DNA of 64,000 nucleotides from Bacteroidota bacterium (GTDB taxonomy: Bacteria > Bacteroidota > Bacteroidia > Bacteroidales > NBLH01), in contig JANYKN010000028.1 of the NCBI GenBank assembly GCA_025361565.1, positions 1-64,000 on the forward strand. Reading direction: 5' to 3'. The notes under the pieces were generated by a model that did no database searches, was not told the origin of the DNA, and saw only the letters and a list, made by a program, of their open reading frames with translations. The position numbers and the translations under genes were made by a program. Positions 55,088 through 64,000 of the stretch are shown here, in pieces (within the stretch, counting starts at the first letter, position 1; each line of letters opens with the position of its first letter).

Positions 55088-56605
55088 TTATATCTTTTTG
55101 TTCATCTCCAACAGCCTGTCAATAAAATCGCGGTTATTTGCCAAACGGGGCACCTTATTCTGTCCGCCAAGCCTTCCGCGTTCTTTGAGCCAATCATAAA
55201 AAAGACCTTCACGCGCTACTTCAACGGTTGGAAATCCAAGCGAAATATTTTTATATCTCTTGGCTTCATAATCTGAATTGACCGATTTTAATGAAGTATC
55301 CAAAATTTCGGCAAAATGCTCAAGGTTATCAGGAATTTTAGAAAACTCAAATAACCATTGATGGCCGCCGTTTCGTTTATCGCTCATATAAATCGGGGCA
55401 GCTGTATACTCCCTTATTTCGGCTCCCGTACGCTCACAAGCTGTTTTAAGTGCAGCTTCAGCATTTTCAATAATTACCTCCTCACCAAATGCATTAATAA
55501 AATGTTTTGTACGTCCGGTAATTTTTATCCTGAATGGATATTTTGATGTAAACTTAATAGTGTCGCCAATTAAATATCTCCAAAGTCCTCCATTTGTTGA
55601 AATTACCAGCGCATAATTTTTTTCCAGTTCAACTTCGCCAATACTATATGTTTTTGGAAACTCTTCATCCAGATTTTCTACCGGTACAAATTCAAAATAT
55701 ACTCCATAATCAAGCATTAGCAACATACTATCCGTTTCAGGATTATCCTGTATTGCAAAAAAACCTTCCGAAGCATTGTAAGTTTCTAGATAATTCATTT
55801 TACTTGCATCCAGAAGAGCATTAAATTGCTCGCGATAAGGTGTAAAACTTACGCCGCCATGCACAAATAATTCAAGATTAGGCCATACTTCATGAAGCGA
55901 TTTTTTACCAGTCAATTCCAGAATTCTTTTTATCAAAACCAGTGTCCACGAAGGAACTCCTGAAATATTAGTCACATTTTCATTAATTGTATTTTTGGCC
56001 ATCAATTCAATCTTTTCTTCCCACTCTTCCATTAAAGCTATTTTTTTATCTGGAGTTCTTAATAAACGAACCCAAAAAGGAAGGTTTTCAATTAATACAG
56101 CAGAAAGATCACCATAATAGAGTTCATTTTCGTATTTATTAATTTGTTGACTTCCACCAATAGCAAGGGCTTTTCCTGTAAAAAGACTTTCACCTGGATA
56201 ATTGCTGGCATAAAGTGCTATAACATCTCGTCCACCTCTAAAATGGCAATCTTCAAGCGACTCTTTGCTCACAGGGATGAATTTGCTTTTGTCGGCTGTA
56301 GTACCCGAAGATTTTGCAAACCACTTAATATCAGTAGGCCATAATATATTCTGCTCTCCTTTTCTAATTCTTTCAATATAGGGAATAAAACCAGGATACG
56401 GCTGTATCGGAACCCTTTGTGCATAAGTTCCAGCATTTGTAATTGAACTGTAATCATACTTAAGTCCCCACTCAGTATTGCTTGCTGTTTTAATCAGATT
56501 TAATAATTGCTCTTGTTGCACATCAACAGGGTATTTCTTGAACAATTCTATTTGGTTCATCCGCTTAATAGTAGCCCAGGAAATAATTGAATGTATAAAT
56601 GTCAT
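55088..56605 (-). CDS. GH3-family (auxin-responsive GH3-like) adenylating enzyme
   Basis: About 505 residues from ATG 56605 (MTFIHSIISWATIKRMNQIE), the start that matches relatives; 56656 would add 17 residues. ANL-type motifs are SSGTTADKSKFIPVS (ATP loop), YNASEGFFAIQ and LWRYLIGDTIKF. GH3 enzymes in plants join acyl acids to amino acids via an acyl-adenylate. Bacteroidota carry homologues of unknown substrate. It is divergent from the cvpA gene. No biosynthetic partner is adjacent. Confidence 0.88.
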   Translation of the reverse strand: MTFIHSIISWATIKRMNQIELFKKYPVDVQQEQLLNLIKTASNTEWGLKYDYSSITNAGTYAQRVPIQPYPGFIPYIERIRKGEQNILWPTDIKWFAKSSGTTADKSKFIPVSKESLEDCHFRGGRDVIALYASNYPGESLFTGKALAIGGSQQINKYENELYYGDLSAVLIENLPFWVRLLRTPDKKIALMEEWEEKIELMAKNTINENVTNISGVPSWTLVLIKRILELTGKKSLHEVWPNLELFVHGGVSFTPYREQFNALLDASKMNYLETYNASEGFFAIQDNPETDSMLLMLDYGVYFEFVPVENLDEEFPKTYSIGEVELEKNYALVISTNGGLWRYLIGDTIKFTSKYPFRIKITGRTKHFINAFGEEVIIENAEAALKTACERTGAEIREYTAAPIYMSDKRNGGHQWLFEFSKIPDNLEHFAEILDTSLKSVNSDYEAKRYKNISLGFPTVEVAREGLFYDWLKERGRLGGQNKVPRLANNRDFIDRLLEMNKKI

Positions 56606-56766
56606 AAACGGTTTCTTAGTAGAAGTTTGAATCCCAAAAATAATAATTCTTTTCACTAATGCTATTTTTTTAAATCATTTAACATTAATTATTCATATTC
56701 AACGTTTTAATAATTTCAACAAAATCTTTTTCTTCAAGTATTCATTACAATTTAAAAGTTTATATT

Positions 56767-56774
56767 TATTTTTG
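56767..56774 (+). promoter_or_regulatory. -7 element (TATTTTTG) for cvpA-like gene
   Basis: An exact TAnnTTTG match about 89 bp before the chosen ATG at 56863. Confidence 0.45.
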
Positions 56775-56862
56775 CACACTTATTCAATTATATTATGAAT
56801 TGGTTATCAGTAAATAATCTATTAGATTAAATCCAAATCATTTGACTAAAAAATGGATTAAC

Positions 56863-57441
56863 ATGGATGTTAATGTTGACTTACAATTAAGTATTTTTGA
56901 TTTTTTAGTTTCCGGTGCAATGCTTTGGGGAATATACAAAGGGTTCATGCAAGGGTTTATTGTTCATGCTATTGCGATGCTTTTTTTGCTGGTTGGTGTT
57001 TTTATTTCGGCAAAACTTTCAATGGGATTTTATAACCTTCTTGTAGATAAATCAACTGTTCCGCTGATAAATCTTCCAGTAATTGCTTTTTCTTTAATGT
57101 TTGGATTGGTTTTGTTTGGAACCAACTATGCCGCATTGCAAGTTCAAAAACAAGTAATGCCTGTTCGTATGACAATCTACACCAAACTTTTAGGAGCCTT
57201 TTTTGGAGCATTAAAATACCTTTTTATTGCCAGCGTTTTTCTAATCTTTGTTGATAGGATTGACCGAAGTTTTAAAATTCGGACAGAAAAAGAACGACAA
57301 AGAACTATTTTATATTTGCCAGTACTGCACTTTGCACCTGCTATTATGCCGGTTCTTAAATTTGATGTAAGGCAGGCAGAACCAATGGAACTTGAGGATT
57401 TTACAGTAGATCCTGAAGAATCGGATTCCACAAAAAAGTAG
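56863..57441 (+). CDS. CvpA-family membrane protein
   Basis: 192 residues from ATG 56863 (MDVNVDLQLSIFDFLVSG). A TTG at 56842 extends it by seven codons but is less likely. Four TM segments (about 9-25, 29-52, 65-90, 103-125) with GMLWGIYKGF-like and FFGALKYLFIASVFLIF elements fit the CvpA fold. CvpA is linked to colicin V export and envelope stress; the molecular role is unknown. About 94 bp upstream of tyrS on the same strand, but tyrS has its own promoter element. Confidence 0.8.
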   Translation: MDVNVDLQLSIFDFLVSGAMLWGIYKGFMQGFIVHAIAMLFLLVGVFISAKLSMGFYNLLVDKSTVPLINLPVIAFSLMFGLVLFGTNYAALQVQKQVMPVRMTIYTKLLGAFFGALKYLFIASVFLIFVDRIDRSFKIRTEKERQRTILYLPVLHFAPAIMPVLKFDVRQAEPMELEDFTVDPEESDSTKK

Positions 57442-57486
57442 ATTATAAACTTCACATTTTTAATTGCCTGAAATAGTATAATCACT

Positions 57487-57494
57487 TATATTTG
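57487..57494 (+). promoter_or_regulatory. -7 element (TATATTTG) for tyrS
   Basis: An exact match 40 bp before the ATG at 57535. Confidence 0.55.
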
Positions 57495-57534
57495 CGCCTT
57501 ATTTTTTGGCTAATCATCTTACTTATTTATTACA

Positions 57535-58839
57535 ATGAATTTTATCGAAGAAATGAAGTGGAGAGGCATGTTTCACGACATGATGCCCGGAACTGAAGAA
57601 CAATTACAAAAGGAAACAACATCAGCATATCTGGGTATTGATCCAACAGCTGATTCTCTTCATATTGGTCACCTTACAGGTGTTATGATGCTTAAGTTAT
57701 TGCAAACTTCCGGGCACAAGCCAATTGCTTTAATTGGTGGCGCAACTGGAATGATTGGTGATCCATCAGGAAAATCGGCAGAACGAAACCTGCTTGATGA
57801 GCCAACGTTAAGACACAACCAGGATTGTATAAAAAAACAACTTGAAAAGTTTATTGATTTTTCGGGTAAAGAAGCCAATTCTGCCGAAATGGTAAACAAT
57901 TACGATTGGATGAAAGAATTTAGTTTCCTCGATTTCATTCGTGATGTTGGAAAATCGATTACTGTTAGTTATATGATCGCCAAAGATTCAGTAAAATCGA
58001 GAATGAACCGTGATGGCAACAACGATGATGCCGAAGGGATCTCTTTTACAGAATTTACTTACCAACTGGTGCAGGGTTATGACTTTTTGCACCTTTACAA
58101 GCACAAAAATTGCAAATTGCAAATGGGTGGCTCCGATCAATGGGGCAATATTACCACCGGAACCGAATTAATCAGAAGAAAAGAAGGAGGAAAAGCATTT
58201 GCCCTAACATGGCCATTGCTTACAAAGGCAGATGGTGGAAAATTCGGAAAAACTGAAAAAGGCAATATCTGGTTGGATCCTATGCGCACAAGCCCTTATG
58301 AATTTTACCAGTTTTGGTTAAATAGTTCCGATGAAGATGCTGAAAAATTTATTAAAATATTCACCATTCTTCCAAAAGAAAAAATTGCCGCATTAATCGA
58401 TGAACATAAAAATGCGCCTCATTTAAGAATATTGCAAAAAACGCTGGCAAAGGAAGTAACTATAATAGCCCATTCCGAAAAAGATTATCAAACAGCTGTT
58501 GAAGCTTCTGAAATTTTATTTGGAAATGGAACCAAAGAAACTTTGAACAATTTGGATCAAAATACGTTTCTAGCGGTTTTTAAAGGAGTGCCACAATTTG
58601 AAATCGCAAAAGACCTGATAAATAAAGGCATTCCAATTCTTGATTTGATGGCTGAAACTACTCAGATTTTTCCGTCGAAAGGTGATATGCGCAGGCTTAT
58701 GAAAGATAATGGGCTTAGCATCAATCAAGAAAAAGAGCAAGATCCTGAAAAAGTAATAACTGCTTCTGATTTGATAAATGATCAATTCATTGTGGTAAGA
58801 AAAGGTAAGAAAAACTATTTTTTAATAATAGCAAATTAA
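57535..58839 (+). CDS. tyrS: Tyrosyl-tRNA synthetase
   Basis: 434 residues. The class I signature is [12 protein letters not shown] (HIGH, about 42-45). The specificity region is [27 protein letters not shown] and the KMSKS-like loop is [12 protein letters not shown]. The C-terminal S4 RNA-binding domain begins around residue 360. It charges tRNA-Tyr. It is followed after 54 bp by the polysaccharide genes. Confidence 0.97.
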   Translation: MNFIEEMKWRGMFHDMMPGTEEQLQKETTSAYLGIDPTADSLHIGHLTGVMMLKLLQTSGHKPIALIGGATGMIGDPSGKSAERNLLDEPTLRHNQDCIKKQLEKFIDFSGKEANSAEMVNNYDWMKEFSFLDFIRDVGKSITVSYMIAKDSVKSRMNRDGNNDDAEGISFTEFTYQLVQGYDFLHLYKHKNCKLQMGGSDQWGNITTGTELIRRKEGGKAFALTWPLLTKADGGKFGKTEKGNIWLDPMRTSPYEFYQFWLNSSDEDAEKFIKIFTILPKEKIAALIDEHKNAPHLRILQKTLAKEVTIIAHSEKDYQTAVEASEILFGNGTKETLNNLDQNTFLAVFKGVPQFEIAKDLINKGIPILDLMAETTQIFPSKGDMRRLMKDNGLSINQEKEQDPEKVITASDLINDQFIVVRKGKKNYFLIIAN

Positions 58840-58893
58840 ACTGCTATAAGTAGCTTAATAAATTCAGGATCAGATTATTAAAACTTAAACACC

Positions 58894-59820
58894 ATGCAAG
58901 AGCAAGAAAATCAAGTTTATTCGTCAGTTGATATTTTCAGATTTCTAGTTAGGAATTATAAACCAATCATAGCACTAACACTAATTGGAGCGATTGCGTC
59001 TATAATAATTGCACTTTCAATTACACCAAAATATAAATCGGCAATCGTTATTTTTCCGGCATCAACAAGCTCAATATCAAAAGCTTTATTGACAGATATG
59101 TCAATGACACCAAAAGATATTATGAAATTTGGAGAAGAGGAAGAAACAGAGCAATTGATGCAAATTTTACAATCAGATGAAATAACAGCAAGAATTATCC
59201 AAAAATACAAACTACTTAATCATTATAAAATTGATTCCGGTTCAAAATTTTACAAAACAGCTCTGTTAAATGAGTATTACGATAATGTTTCAATTAAAAA
59301 AACTGAATTTCAAGCCATCGAAATAAAAGTGATGGATACTGACCCTGAATATGCAGCCTTAATTGCCAATGATATCGCAGCTTTGCTGGACTCTGTGTAT
59401 AATAAAATACAGAAAGACAGGTCGTTTAAAGCCCTTGAAATTGTTGAAAAGGTATATTCCGATCAAAAAACTTTTGTTGATGGATTAAAAGACTCAATAA
59501 TTTCTATATCTGTTGGAAAAAGCAGCATATATAACTCAATGGCAAAGCAACTTGATGAGGAAATAGTACATTTAAGTCTTTTAAAGTCAAAGCTTAACGA
59601 AGCCAAAGTGGATGCTTTTCAAGATTTGCCGCATAAATATATCGTAAACCCTGCCCAGGTTTCTGAGAAGAAAGCCTATCCTGTGCGCTGGCTAATTGTA
59701 GTAGTTTCTACAATCTCAACTTTTGTATTTGCACTTTTCTTTCTATTAATTCTTGAAAGATTTAAAGCAATTAAAAAAGAACTGGCTATCAACAACATAC
59801 CTTCTGATAAAATTGTCTAA
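58894..59820 (+). CDS. Wzz-family polysaccharide chain-length regulator
   Basis: 308 residues. A cytoplasmic start (YSSVDIFRFLVRNYKPI), TM at about 27-47, a long periplasmic helical domain (about 60-265) and a second TM at about 266-292 (WLIVVVSTISTFVFALFFLLIL) follow the Wzz/chain-length-determinant layout. It regulates O-antigen or capsule length. No tyrosine-kinase domain. It overlaps or abuts the O-antigen polymerase gene. Confidence 0.88.
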   Translation: MQEQENQVYSSVDIFRFLVRNYKPIIALTLIGAIASIIIALSITPKYKSAIVIFPASTSSISKALLTDMSMTPKDIMKFGEEEETEQLMQILQSDEITARIIQKYKLLNHYKIDSGSKFYKTALLNEYYDNVSIKKTEFQAIEIKVMDTDPEYAALIANDIAALLDSVYNKIQKDRSFKALEIVEKVYSDQKTFVDGLKDSIISISVGKSSIYNSMAKQLDEEIVHLSLLKSKLNEAKVDAFQDLPHKYIVNPAQVSEKKAYPVRWLIVVVSTISTFVFALFFLLILERFKAIKKELAINNIPSDKIV

Positions 59821-61291
59821 AAATAACTATAGCATTTTTGGAATTCAATTACCAAAAATATTTTTTTGGGTTTCTATTCTTTTTATCCTGACCAATTCGT
59901 TGTTGATCTATTTCAACAATTATTTTTTGTTGGGCATTGCAATAATTGCATTGTTAGCCTATTATAGTTTATTTGAATTCGAAAAAATATATTTCTTTAT
60001 TGTTTTTACTACATCCATTTCAATTGGCTTGCAATGGTTTTTCCATGAAGCTCCTTTTAATCTTGCGCTCCCTTCGGAACCATTAATGATTTTATTGCTT
60101 TTCATCATTATGTTGAAAAGCATAAAAACAGGAATGTTCGAAAAAACAATTTTGGTCCATCCGATTAGCCTTTCTATTTTATTTTATTTATTCTGGATTT
60201 TTCTGACCAGTATAACTAGCTCAATGCCTTTGGTTTCGTTTAAATATTTGATTTCAAAAATATGGTTTGTTTTTCCACTTTACTTTTTTCCAGTAATCTT
60301 GTTTCGCAAACAAAAGAATATTCTACTCTTTTTTAGCCTTTACATCATTTCATTTTCGTTTGTGATAATTTACTCAATTAACAAACATTTATCGTTTGGT
60401 TTATTCGATAAAAACGCTGCACATTTTGTAATGCAGCCTTTTTTCAACGATCACACATCCTATGGTGCAATTTTAGCAATGTATATTCCAATATTGGCAG
60501 GACTTTTATTCTTCCCAAAAATAAAGCCCTATATAAGATTTATAATAATTCTTGTGCTTTCACTCTATTCTCTTGCACTGCTTTTATCCTATACACGAGC
60601 TGCATGGATAAGTATTGTAGGTGTTACAATTCTTGCAACACTAATACTTTTTAAAATCAGAATCAGGTACATTATTGTTGCTTCAACGGTAGCAGTTATA
60701 TTTTTGTTTATTTATCGCATAGAAATAATTGATAAGTTAAATAAAAATAAACAGGATTCTTCCATGGAGCTGAGTGCCCATATTCAATCTATGTCAAATA
60801 TTGCAACAGATGCTTCAAACCTTGAACGTATAAACCGATGGAATTCTGCGCTCAAAATGTTTAAAGAAAGACCTATATTGGGTTGGGGGCCAGGAGCTTA
60901 TATGTTTCAATATGCTCCATTTCAAATGGCGCGCGACAAAACAATTATAAGTACCGATTTTGGCGAAGCCGGAAATGCACACAGCGAATACATTAGCCCT
61001 TTGGTTGAACAAGGAGTACCCGGTCTTTTAATTTTTTTAATTGTAATTATTACCACTTTTGCAACTGCTTTAAAAGTCTATTATAAATCAAAAAATACAA
61101 AAATAAAATTACTTTCTTTGATTAGCATTCTTTCTTTGAGCACATATCTAATACATGGACTGTTGAACAATTATCTAGATTCAGACAAAGCTTCCGTTCC
61201 TTTTTGGGGATTGATTGCACTTATTTGTGCACTGGATATTTATGCGTTGGATGAAAAAAATCCTCAGCCTGGGGGAGCTGAGGAAAGGTAA
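59813..61291 (+). CDS. O-antigen polymerase/ligase family membrane protein
   Basis: About 492 residues from a TTG at 59813 that overlaps the wzz stop (TTGTCTAA); an earlier in-frame ATG (59753) would overlap wzz by 68 bp. About twelve TM segments occur, with a large periplasmic loop holding ERINRWNSALKMFKERPILG and GNAHSEYISPLVEQGV, the Wzy_C/RfaL (O-antigen ligase) signature. The C-terminal NPQPGGAEER is encoded over a hairpin (61262-61283). It polymerises O-units or ligates them to lipid A core; the two cannot be told apart from sequence. Confidence 0.85.
   Translation: MSKNNYSIFGIQLPKIFFWVSILFILTNSLLIYFNNYFLLGIAIIALLAYYSLFEFEKIYFFIVFTTSISIGLQWFFHEAPFNLALPSEPLMILLLFIIMLKSIKTGMFEKTILVHPISLSILFYLFWIFLTSITSSMPLVSFKYLISKIWFVFPLYFFPVILFRKQKNILLFFSLYIISFSFVIIYSINKHLSFGLFDKNAAHFVMQPFFNDHTSYGAILAMYIPILAGLLFFPKIKPYIRFIIILVLSLYSLALLLSYTRAAWISIVGVTILATLILFKIRIRYIIVASTVAVIFLFIYRIEIIDKLNKNKQDSSMELSAHIQSMSNIATDASNLERINRWNSALKMFKERPILGWGPGAYMFQYAPFQMARDKTIISTDFGEAGNAHSEYISPLVEQGVPGLLIFLIVIITTFATALKVYYKSKNTKIKLLSLISILSLSTYLIHGLLNNYLDSDKASVPFWGLIALICALDIYALDEKNPQPGGAEER
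61254..61283 (-). terminator. Minus-strand terminator inside the 3' end of the O-antigen gene
   Basis: CCTCAGC and GCTGAGG (61262-61268 with 61277-61283) form a 7-bp stem. On the minus strand it is followed by ATTTTTTT (61261-61254). It reads for leftward transcripts, so the methyltransferase/glycosyltransferase operon may end here, inside the opposing gene. Confidence 0.6.
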
Positions 61292-61676
61292 ATTCAATAT
61301 TCATTCGGTAACTTTATGAAAAAGGAAGAATATAGAATACAACAAATATAACTAATTTTATTGAAACCTTAAATCCAAAGAGCTCCCTTTTTTAATTCAA
61401 CAACCAAAATCAAATTCTTATTTTTTGATTATCTGATAATTATAATTAATTCAAAGTTTAGTTGCTAATTGCTTGGTGTACTAATCCGAACATACTATGT
61501 ACTATTTCGGACATATTTATATATTTCAAACTTTTTTCAAATTCGTCATATTTATTTGATTTACAGAAAATTAATCAGCACGGCATTGAATTTGTTTAAG
61601 CCCTTATATAAAATAATAAGTTTAGGTTAGGGGATTAAGAAAAGAGGAAGGTAAATTCAATATTCAGTAACTTTTT
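61280..61676 (+). repeat. Direct repeat around the O-antigen gene 3' region
   Basis: About 30 bp (GGTAAATTCAATATTCA with flanking GAGGAA and GTAACTTT) occurs at 61280-61315 and again at 61644-61676. The first copy contains the O-antigen gene stop codon. The intervening roughly 330 bp is AT-rich and gene-free. Confidence 0.65.
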
Positions 61677-61680
61677 TAAT

Positions 61681-61713
61681 GAGGTAGTCAAAATTATGGC
61701 TACCTCTTTTTTT
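61681..61713 (+). terminator. Plus-strand terminator of the polysaccharide operon
   Basis: GAGGTAG/CTACCTC stem (61681-61687 with 61700-61706) followed by seven Ts (61707-61713). It lies about 390 bp after the O-antigen gene stop and only 11 bp from the 3' end of the opposing methyltransferase gene. Confidence 0.8.
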
Positions 61714-61723
61714 ACTTAAATTG

Positions 61724-62485
61724 TTATTTCATTTCAAACTTTTTATCCGTACTTTTTGTTAATACAGTATAGGTTTGTGGTTTAAAATCTTTATATTTAT
61801 TTGGTAAAATATTCCAGATTAATCTTATCGAACTGGTTTTAATATTGAAACCCAGAAAACCAATGAAAGACAATTCCTTCCTCTTTTTAGCCAGAATGTA
61901 GTTGTTAACTTTATTGTCAAGGATTTTTGATTTGCCTTCAACTATTTCAAAACCCTCAGATTTTAATAAAAATTTAAAAAGTGATGGAGTAAAAATATTA
62001 ATATGACCATATGCCAGAAAATGCTCTGCTTTTTTATCTACCGAAAATGAAAAATCAATGGGAACTTCGAAGATTTGATATTTTGAAATTCGTTTTATTT
62101 CACGAAGCAATATACGAGGATGTTCAACGTGCTCCATAACATGAGAGCAATAAACCATATCAAATTCATTATCGCCAAAAGGTATTTTATAACCATCAAA
62201 TTTTTGTACAGATTTAAGCAGGTTCAATTCCTTCTTTTTAATTTGTTCTATTCCACTATCCGAAATTTCAAGTGCATATAATTCTCCGAATATTTTTTCA
62301 TCATTCAGTTTTTGCAAAATTGATCCATCACCGGCGCCCACTTCAAGCACTTTTTTGAAAGATTGATTTTTTGAAAGATTAATGATGTTTTTTGCTTTAG
62401 CCCTCGCTCCCAGCTCACGCCATTCGCTTATATCTTTTTCGTAAAATTGGTTGTACTCTTGTTGTAATTCTTTGTTTACATCCAC
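61724..62485 (-). CDS. Class I SAM-dependent methyltransferase
   Basis: 253 residues. The SAM loop is VLEVGAGDGSILQKL (about 47-61), then LYALEISDSGIEQI and a Methyltransf_11-type FDMVYCSHVMEHVEHPRIL. The C-terminal part FLAYGHINIFTPSLFKFLL is typical of methyltransferases in polysaccharide loci. It may methylate a sugar or a lipid-linked glycan end. It starts 12 bp after the glycosyltransferase stop. Confidence 0.88.
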   Translation of the reverse strand: MDVNKELQQEYNQFYEKDISEWRELGARAKAKNIINLSKNQSFKKVLEVGAGDGSILQKLNDEKIFGELYALEISDSGIEQIKKKELNLLKSVQKFDGYKIPFGDNEFDMVYCSHVMEHVEHPRILLREIKRISKYQIFEVPIDFSFSVDKKAEHFLAYGHINIFTPSLFKFLLKSEGFEIVEGKSKILDNKVNNYILAKKRKELSFIGFLGFNIKTSSIRLIWNILPNKYKDFKPQTYTVLTKSTDKKFEMK

Positions 62486-62497
62486 AATCTGAAATTA

Positions 62498-63754
62498 TTA
62501 AATTAATGACTTATATAACGATGCATATTTTTCACTGACAATTTTTTGTTGATAAAAGCATTCTACTTTTATTAATGAAGCTAATTTTAACTTTTCAATA
62601 TCTTCATTCAAAATGTAATTTATTCCTGTTAACAAATCATCAACCGATTTAAATTCAGCCAAATAGCCATTCGACTTGTGATTGATCATTTCAGGAATAC
62701 CACCTGTATAAAATGCCACAACCGGAGTTCCACATGCAAGCGATTCCATAATGGTGTTTGGTAAATTGTCTTCTAACGATGGAAGTACAAAAACATTGGC
62801 AGCATTATAAACTTCAGAAATACTTGATTCACCATGAAGCAAACCCAAATTATTTACTTTGTAAGGTATTTTTGAAAGAAAAGCTTCGTCTGATTTTCCA
62901 AACATGATTATTTCAATATCGCTTTTTAAATCAGGCTGATCCTTTTCCATTTTTTTTAAAGCATCTAAAAGATAAACAACACCTTTACGCTCATCCATAA
63001 TGTTGGCTGAACCAAACAATATAAGCTTCTTATCAAGTGGTAATCCAAGTTTTTGCCTGACTGCTGTCTTTTCTTTTGGATAAAAAACACCCGTATCAAT
63101 TGGGTTTGGAATTGACTTGATATCAAAACCTTCCAACAAAGAACTTTCTTTTGCTTTTTGCGCCAACCAATCACTGCAGGTTACAAATTGAATATTCGAA
63201 TCTTTTAAGATCCTTCTTTTTTTTTTCAAAACCCAACTCGATAAATCCTGATTGCCTGGTCTTTTAAAAAACTTGCAATTGCCACAATTGTTTTTGTAAT
63301 TCTCACAATCTCCACTATAATGGCAACCTCCTGTAAAAGCCCACATATCGTGCAATGTCCATACGATTGGCTTTTTGAGTTTTACCAACTTATTAAAGCT
63401 GTTAAGCGATAAAAATCCCTGATTAAACCAATGAATATGAATAATATCAGCTTCTTTTACCAGTAGGTTTTCCGAAATATCCTCTCCGGCAACTGCTGGT
63501 GAAAATGCAAAACGGACGGTTTTAGATTTTTCGAAAAAATAAAAATAAAGCCGTTCGATGATGAATAAAATAAAATTCCACCTCTTTTTATTTGCCGATT
63601 CTCCAGTTGAAACCACCATTTCGTCATTTGATTTCTTTTCCTGAACAAGCATTTTTACCTCATGCCCACTTGCCTGCAAGGCATCTTTCAATCGCTTTGC
63701 TGCAATTGCAGCTCCTCCGGTAGTGTCTGATTTACTTACAATTAAAATCTTCAT
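62498..63754 (-). CDS. Group 1 (GT4-type) glycosyltransferase
   Basis: 418 residues, GT-B fold. N-terminal VSKSDTTGGAAIAAKRLKDAL, then VWTLHDMWAFTGGCHYSGDC, a Cys cluster (CENYKNNCGNCKFF) and the C-terminal donor-binding PSLEDNLPNTIMESLACGTPVVAF with the E-x7-E pattern. This set resembles WcaC/WcaI-like transferases in colanic-type capsule loci. Sugar donor unknown. It is part of the leftward polysaccharide operon that runs beyond the right edge. Confidence 0.9.
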   Translation of the reverse strand: MKILIVSKSDTTGGAAIAAKRLKDALQASGHEVKMLVQEKKSNDEMVVSTGESANKKRWNFILFIIERLYFYFFEKSKTVRFAFSPAVAGEDISENLLVKEADIIHIHWFNQGFLSLNSFNKLVKLKKPIVWTLHDMWAFTGGCHYSGDCENYKNNCGNCKFFKRPGNQDLSSWVLKKKRRILKDSNIQFVTCSDWLAQKAKESSLLEGFDIKSIPNPIDTGVFYPKEKTAVRQKLGLPLDKKLILFGSANIMDERKGVVYLLDALKKMEKDQPDLKSDIEIIMFGKSDEAFLSKIPYKVNNLGLLHGESSISEVYNAANVFVLPSLEDNLPNTIMESLACGTPVVAFYTGGIPEMINHKSNGYLAEFKSVDDLLTGINYILNEDIEKLKLASLIKVECFYQQKIVSEKYASLYKSLI

Positions 63755-63760
63755 GGAGGA

Positions 63761-64000
63761 TTACATTTTTTTGGCTAAAACTACGTTGTTGAAATAAAGG
63801 CTTCTGTTTCGTGGCATAATAAAACTAAAAATTAAACCTGATATAATAAAAGGTGACAGAAATATAAAATTCAATAGCAAATTGAAATATTTATTTTTTG
63901 TATTAATCAATTCATAAATATAAAGTGGAATTAACTGCGCAACTACTGAAGCAAAATGACCTGTTTTTGTTAATCGGATTATTTCAAACCCATGTTTTTG
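63761..64000 (-). CDS. Partial gene at window edge, probably methyltransferase C-terminus
   Basis: Eighty codons are open from the right edge to a TAA at 63761-63763, ending LYFNNVVLAKKM. The visible C-terminal 79 residues start QKHGFEIIRLTKTGHFASVV and continue through hydrophobic segments. KHGFEIIRL with a following TGHFASVVAQL is typical of the end of class I methyltransferases in polysaccharide loci, which often have such a hydrophobic tail. The N-terminus, and so the SAM site, lies outside the window. It is 6 bp upstream of the glycosyltransferase start. Confidence 0.5.
   Translation of the reverse strand, partial: QKHGFEIIRLTKTGHFASVVAQLIPLYIYELINTKNKYFNLLLNFIFLSPFIISGLIFSFIMPRNRSLYFNNVVLAKKM

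Noticed and set aside
61292-61723. Hidden small gene or ncRNA between the convergent polysaccharide genes
   Set aside because: No ORF of useful length and no clear promoter were seen; only the repeat and terminators are supported.

Overview
The window looks like a chromosomal segment from a member of the Bacteroidota. The evidence is an AT-rich composition, a SusC/SusD outer-membrane pair, many TAnnTTTG-type (-7) promoter elements in front of genes, few Shine-Dalgarno sites, many short lipoproteins and beta-barrel-like proteins, and clade-typical genes such as a NagB/PIG-L fusion, DUF4129/DUF4350 proteins and a GH3-type adenylating enzyme. The paired methylmalonyl-CoA mutase subunits fit a propionate/succinate-type metabolism. 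I found no rRNA, tRNA, CRISPR array or prophage.

Layout. 0-15 kb: a leftward glycan-utilisation block (SusC, SusD, GH20 hexosaminidase, NagX/HGSNAT-like membrane acetyltransferase, exported Nif3-like protein, cysK). It lies back to back with a ROK-family protein, which is followed by a convergent NagB/PIG-L fusion. Together they point to uptake and breakdown of N-acetylhexosamine-containing glycans. 15-31 kb: housekeeping and tRNA/DNA maintenance genes (RDD protein, aminotransferase, 2-selenouridine synthase with a separate selD, 3-methyladenine glycosylase, LolA-like protein, DUF58 protein, mutL, yifB, gmhA, DEAD-box helicase). 31-45 kb: a C-terminal processing protease, dCMP deaminase, several secreted or membrane proteins of unknown function, a SpoT-like HD hydrolase, a hemerythrin-like protein, guanine deaminase, a MoeB/ThiF-rhodanese protein, a radical SAM protein, and a run of small lipoproteins ending in a GH114-type protein. 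45-50 kb: methylmalonyl-CoA mutase. 50-55 kb: SpoIIM-like, membrane, DUF4129 and DUF4350 genes, interrupted by a REP-associated transposase element. 55-64 kb: GH3 protein, CvpA, TyrS, then the edge of a surface-polysaccharide locus (Wzz, O-antigen polymerase/ligase, methyltransferase, glycosyltransferase, and a partial gene at the right edge).

The observations most worth following are: (1) the GH114/TM1410-type lipoprotein at 43.8-44.7 kb, whose two halves appear in reversed order relative to the classical family, which looks like a circular permutation; (2) a 0.6 kb transposase element flanked by three hairpins on each side in mirror order; (3) a MutL whose endonuclease DQH residues are replaced by NRR; (4) a NagB domain lacking the active-site Glu fused to a PIG-L domain, beside a ROK protein that has lost its ATP and zinc motifs; (5) a hemerythrin-like protein missing the two His ligands of one iron; (6) convergent polysaccharide transcripts whose best terminators lie past each other; (7) a terminator-like hairpin inside the first codons of a small membrane-protein gene. 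All functional calls rest on motif reading and family knowledge; no database search was run.
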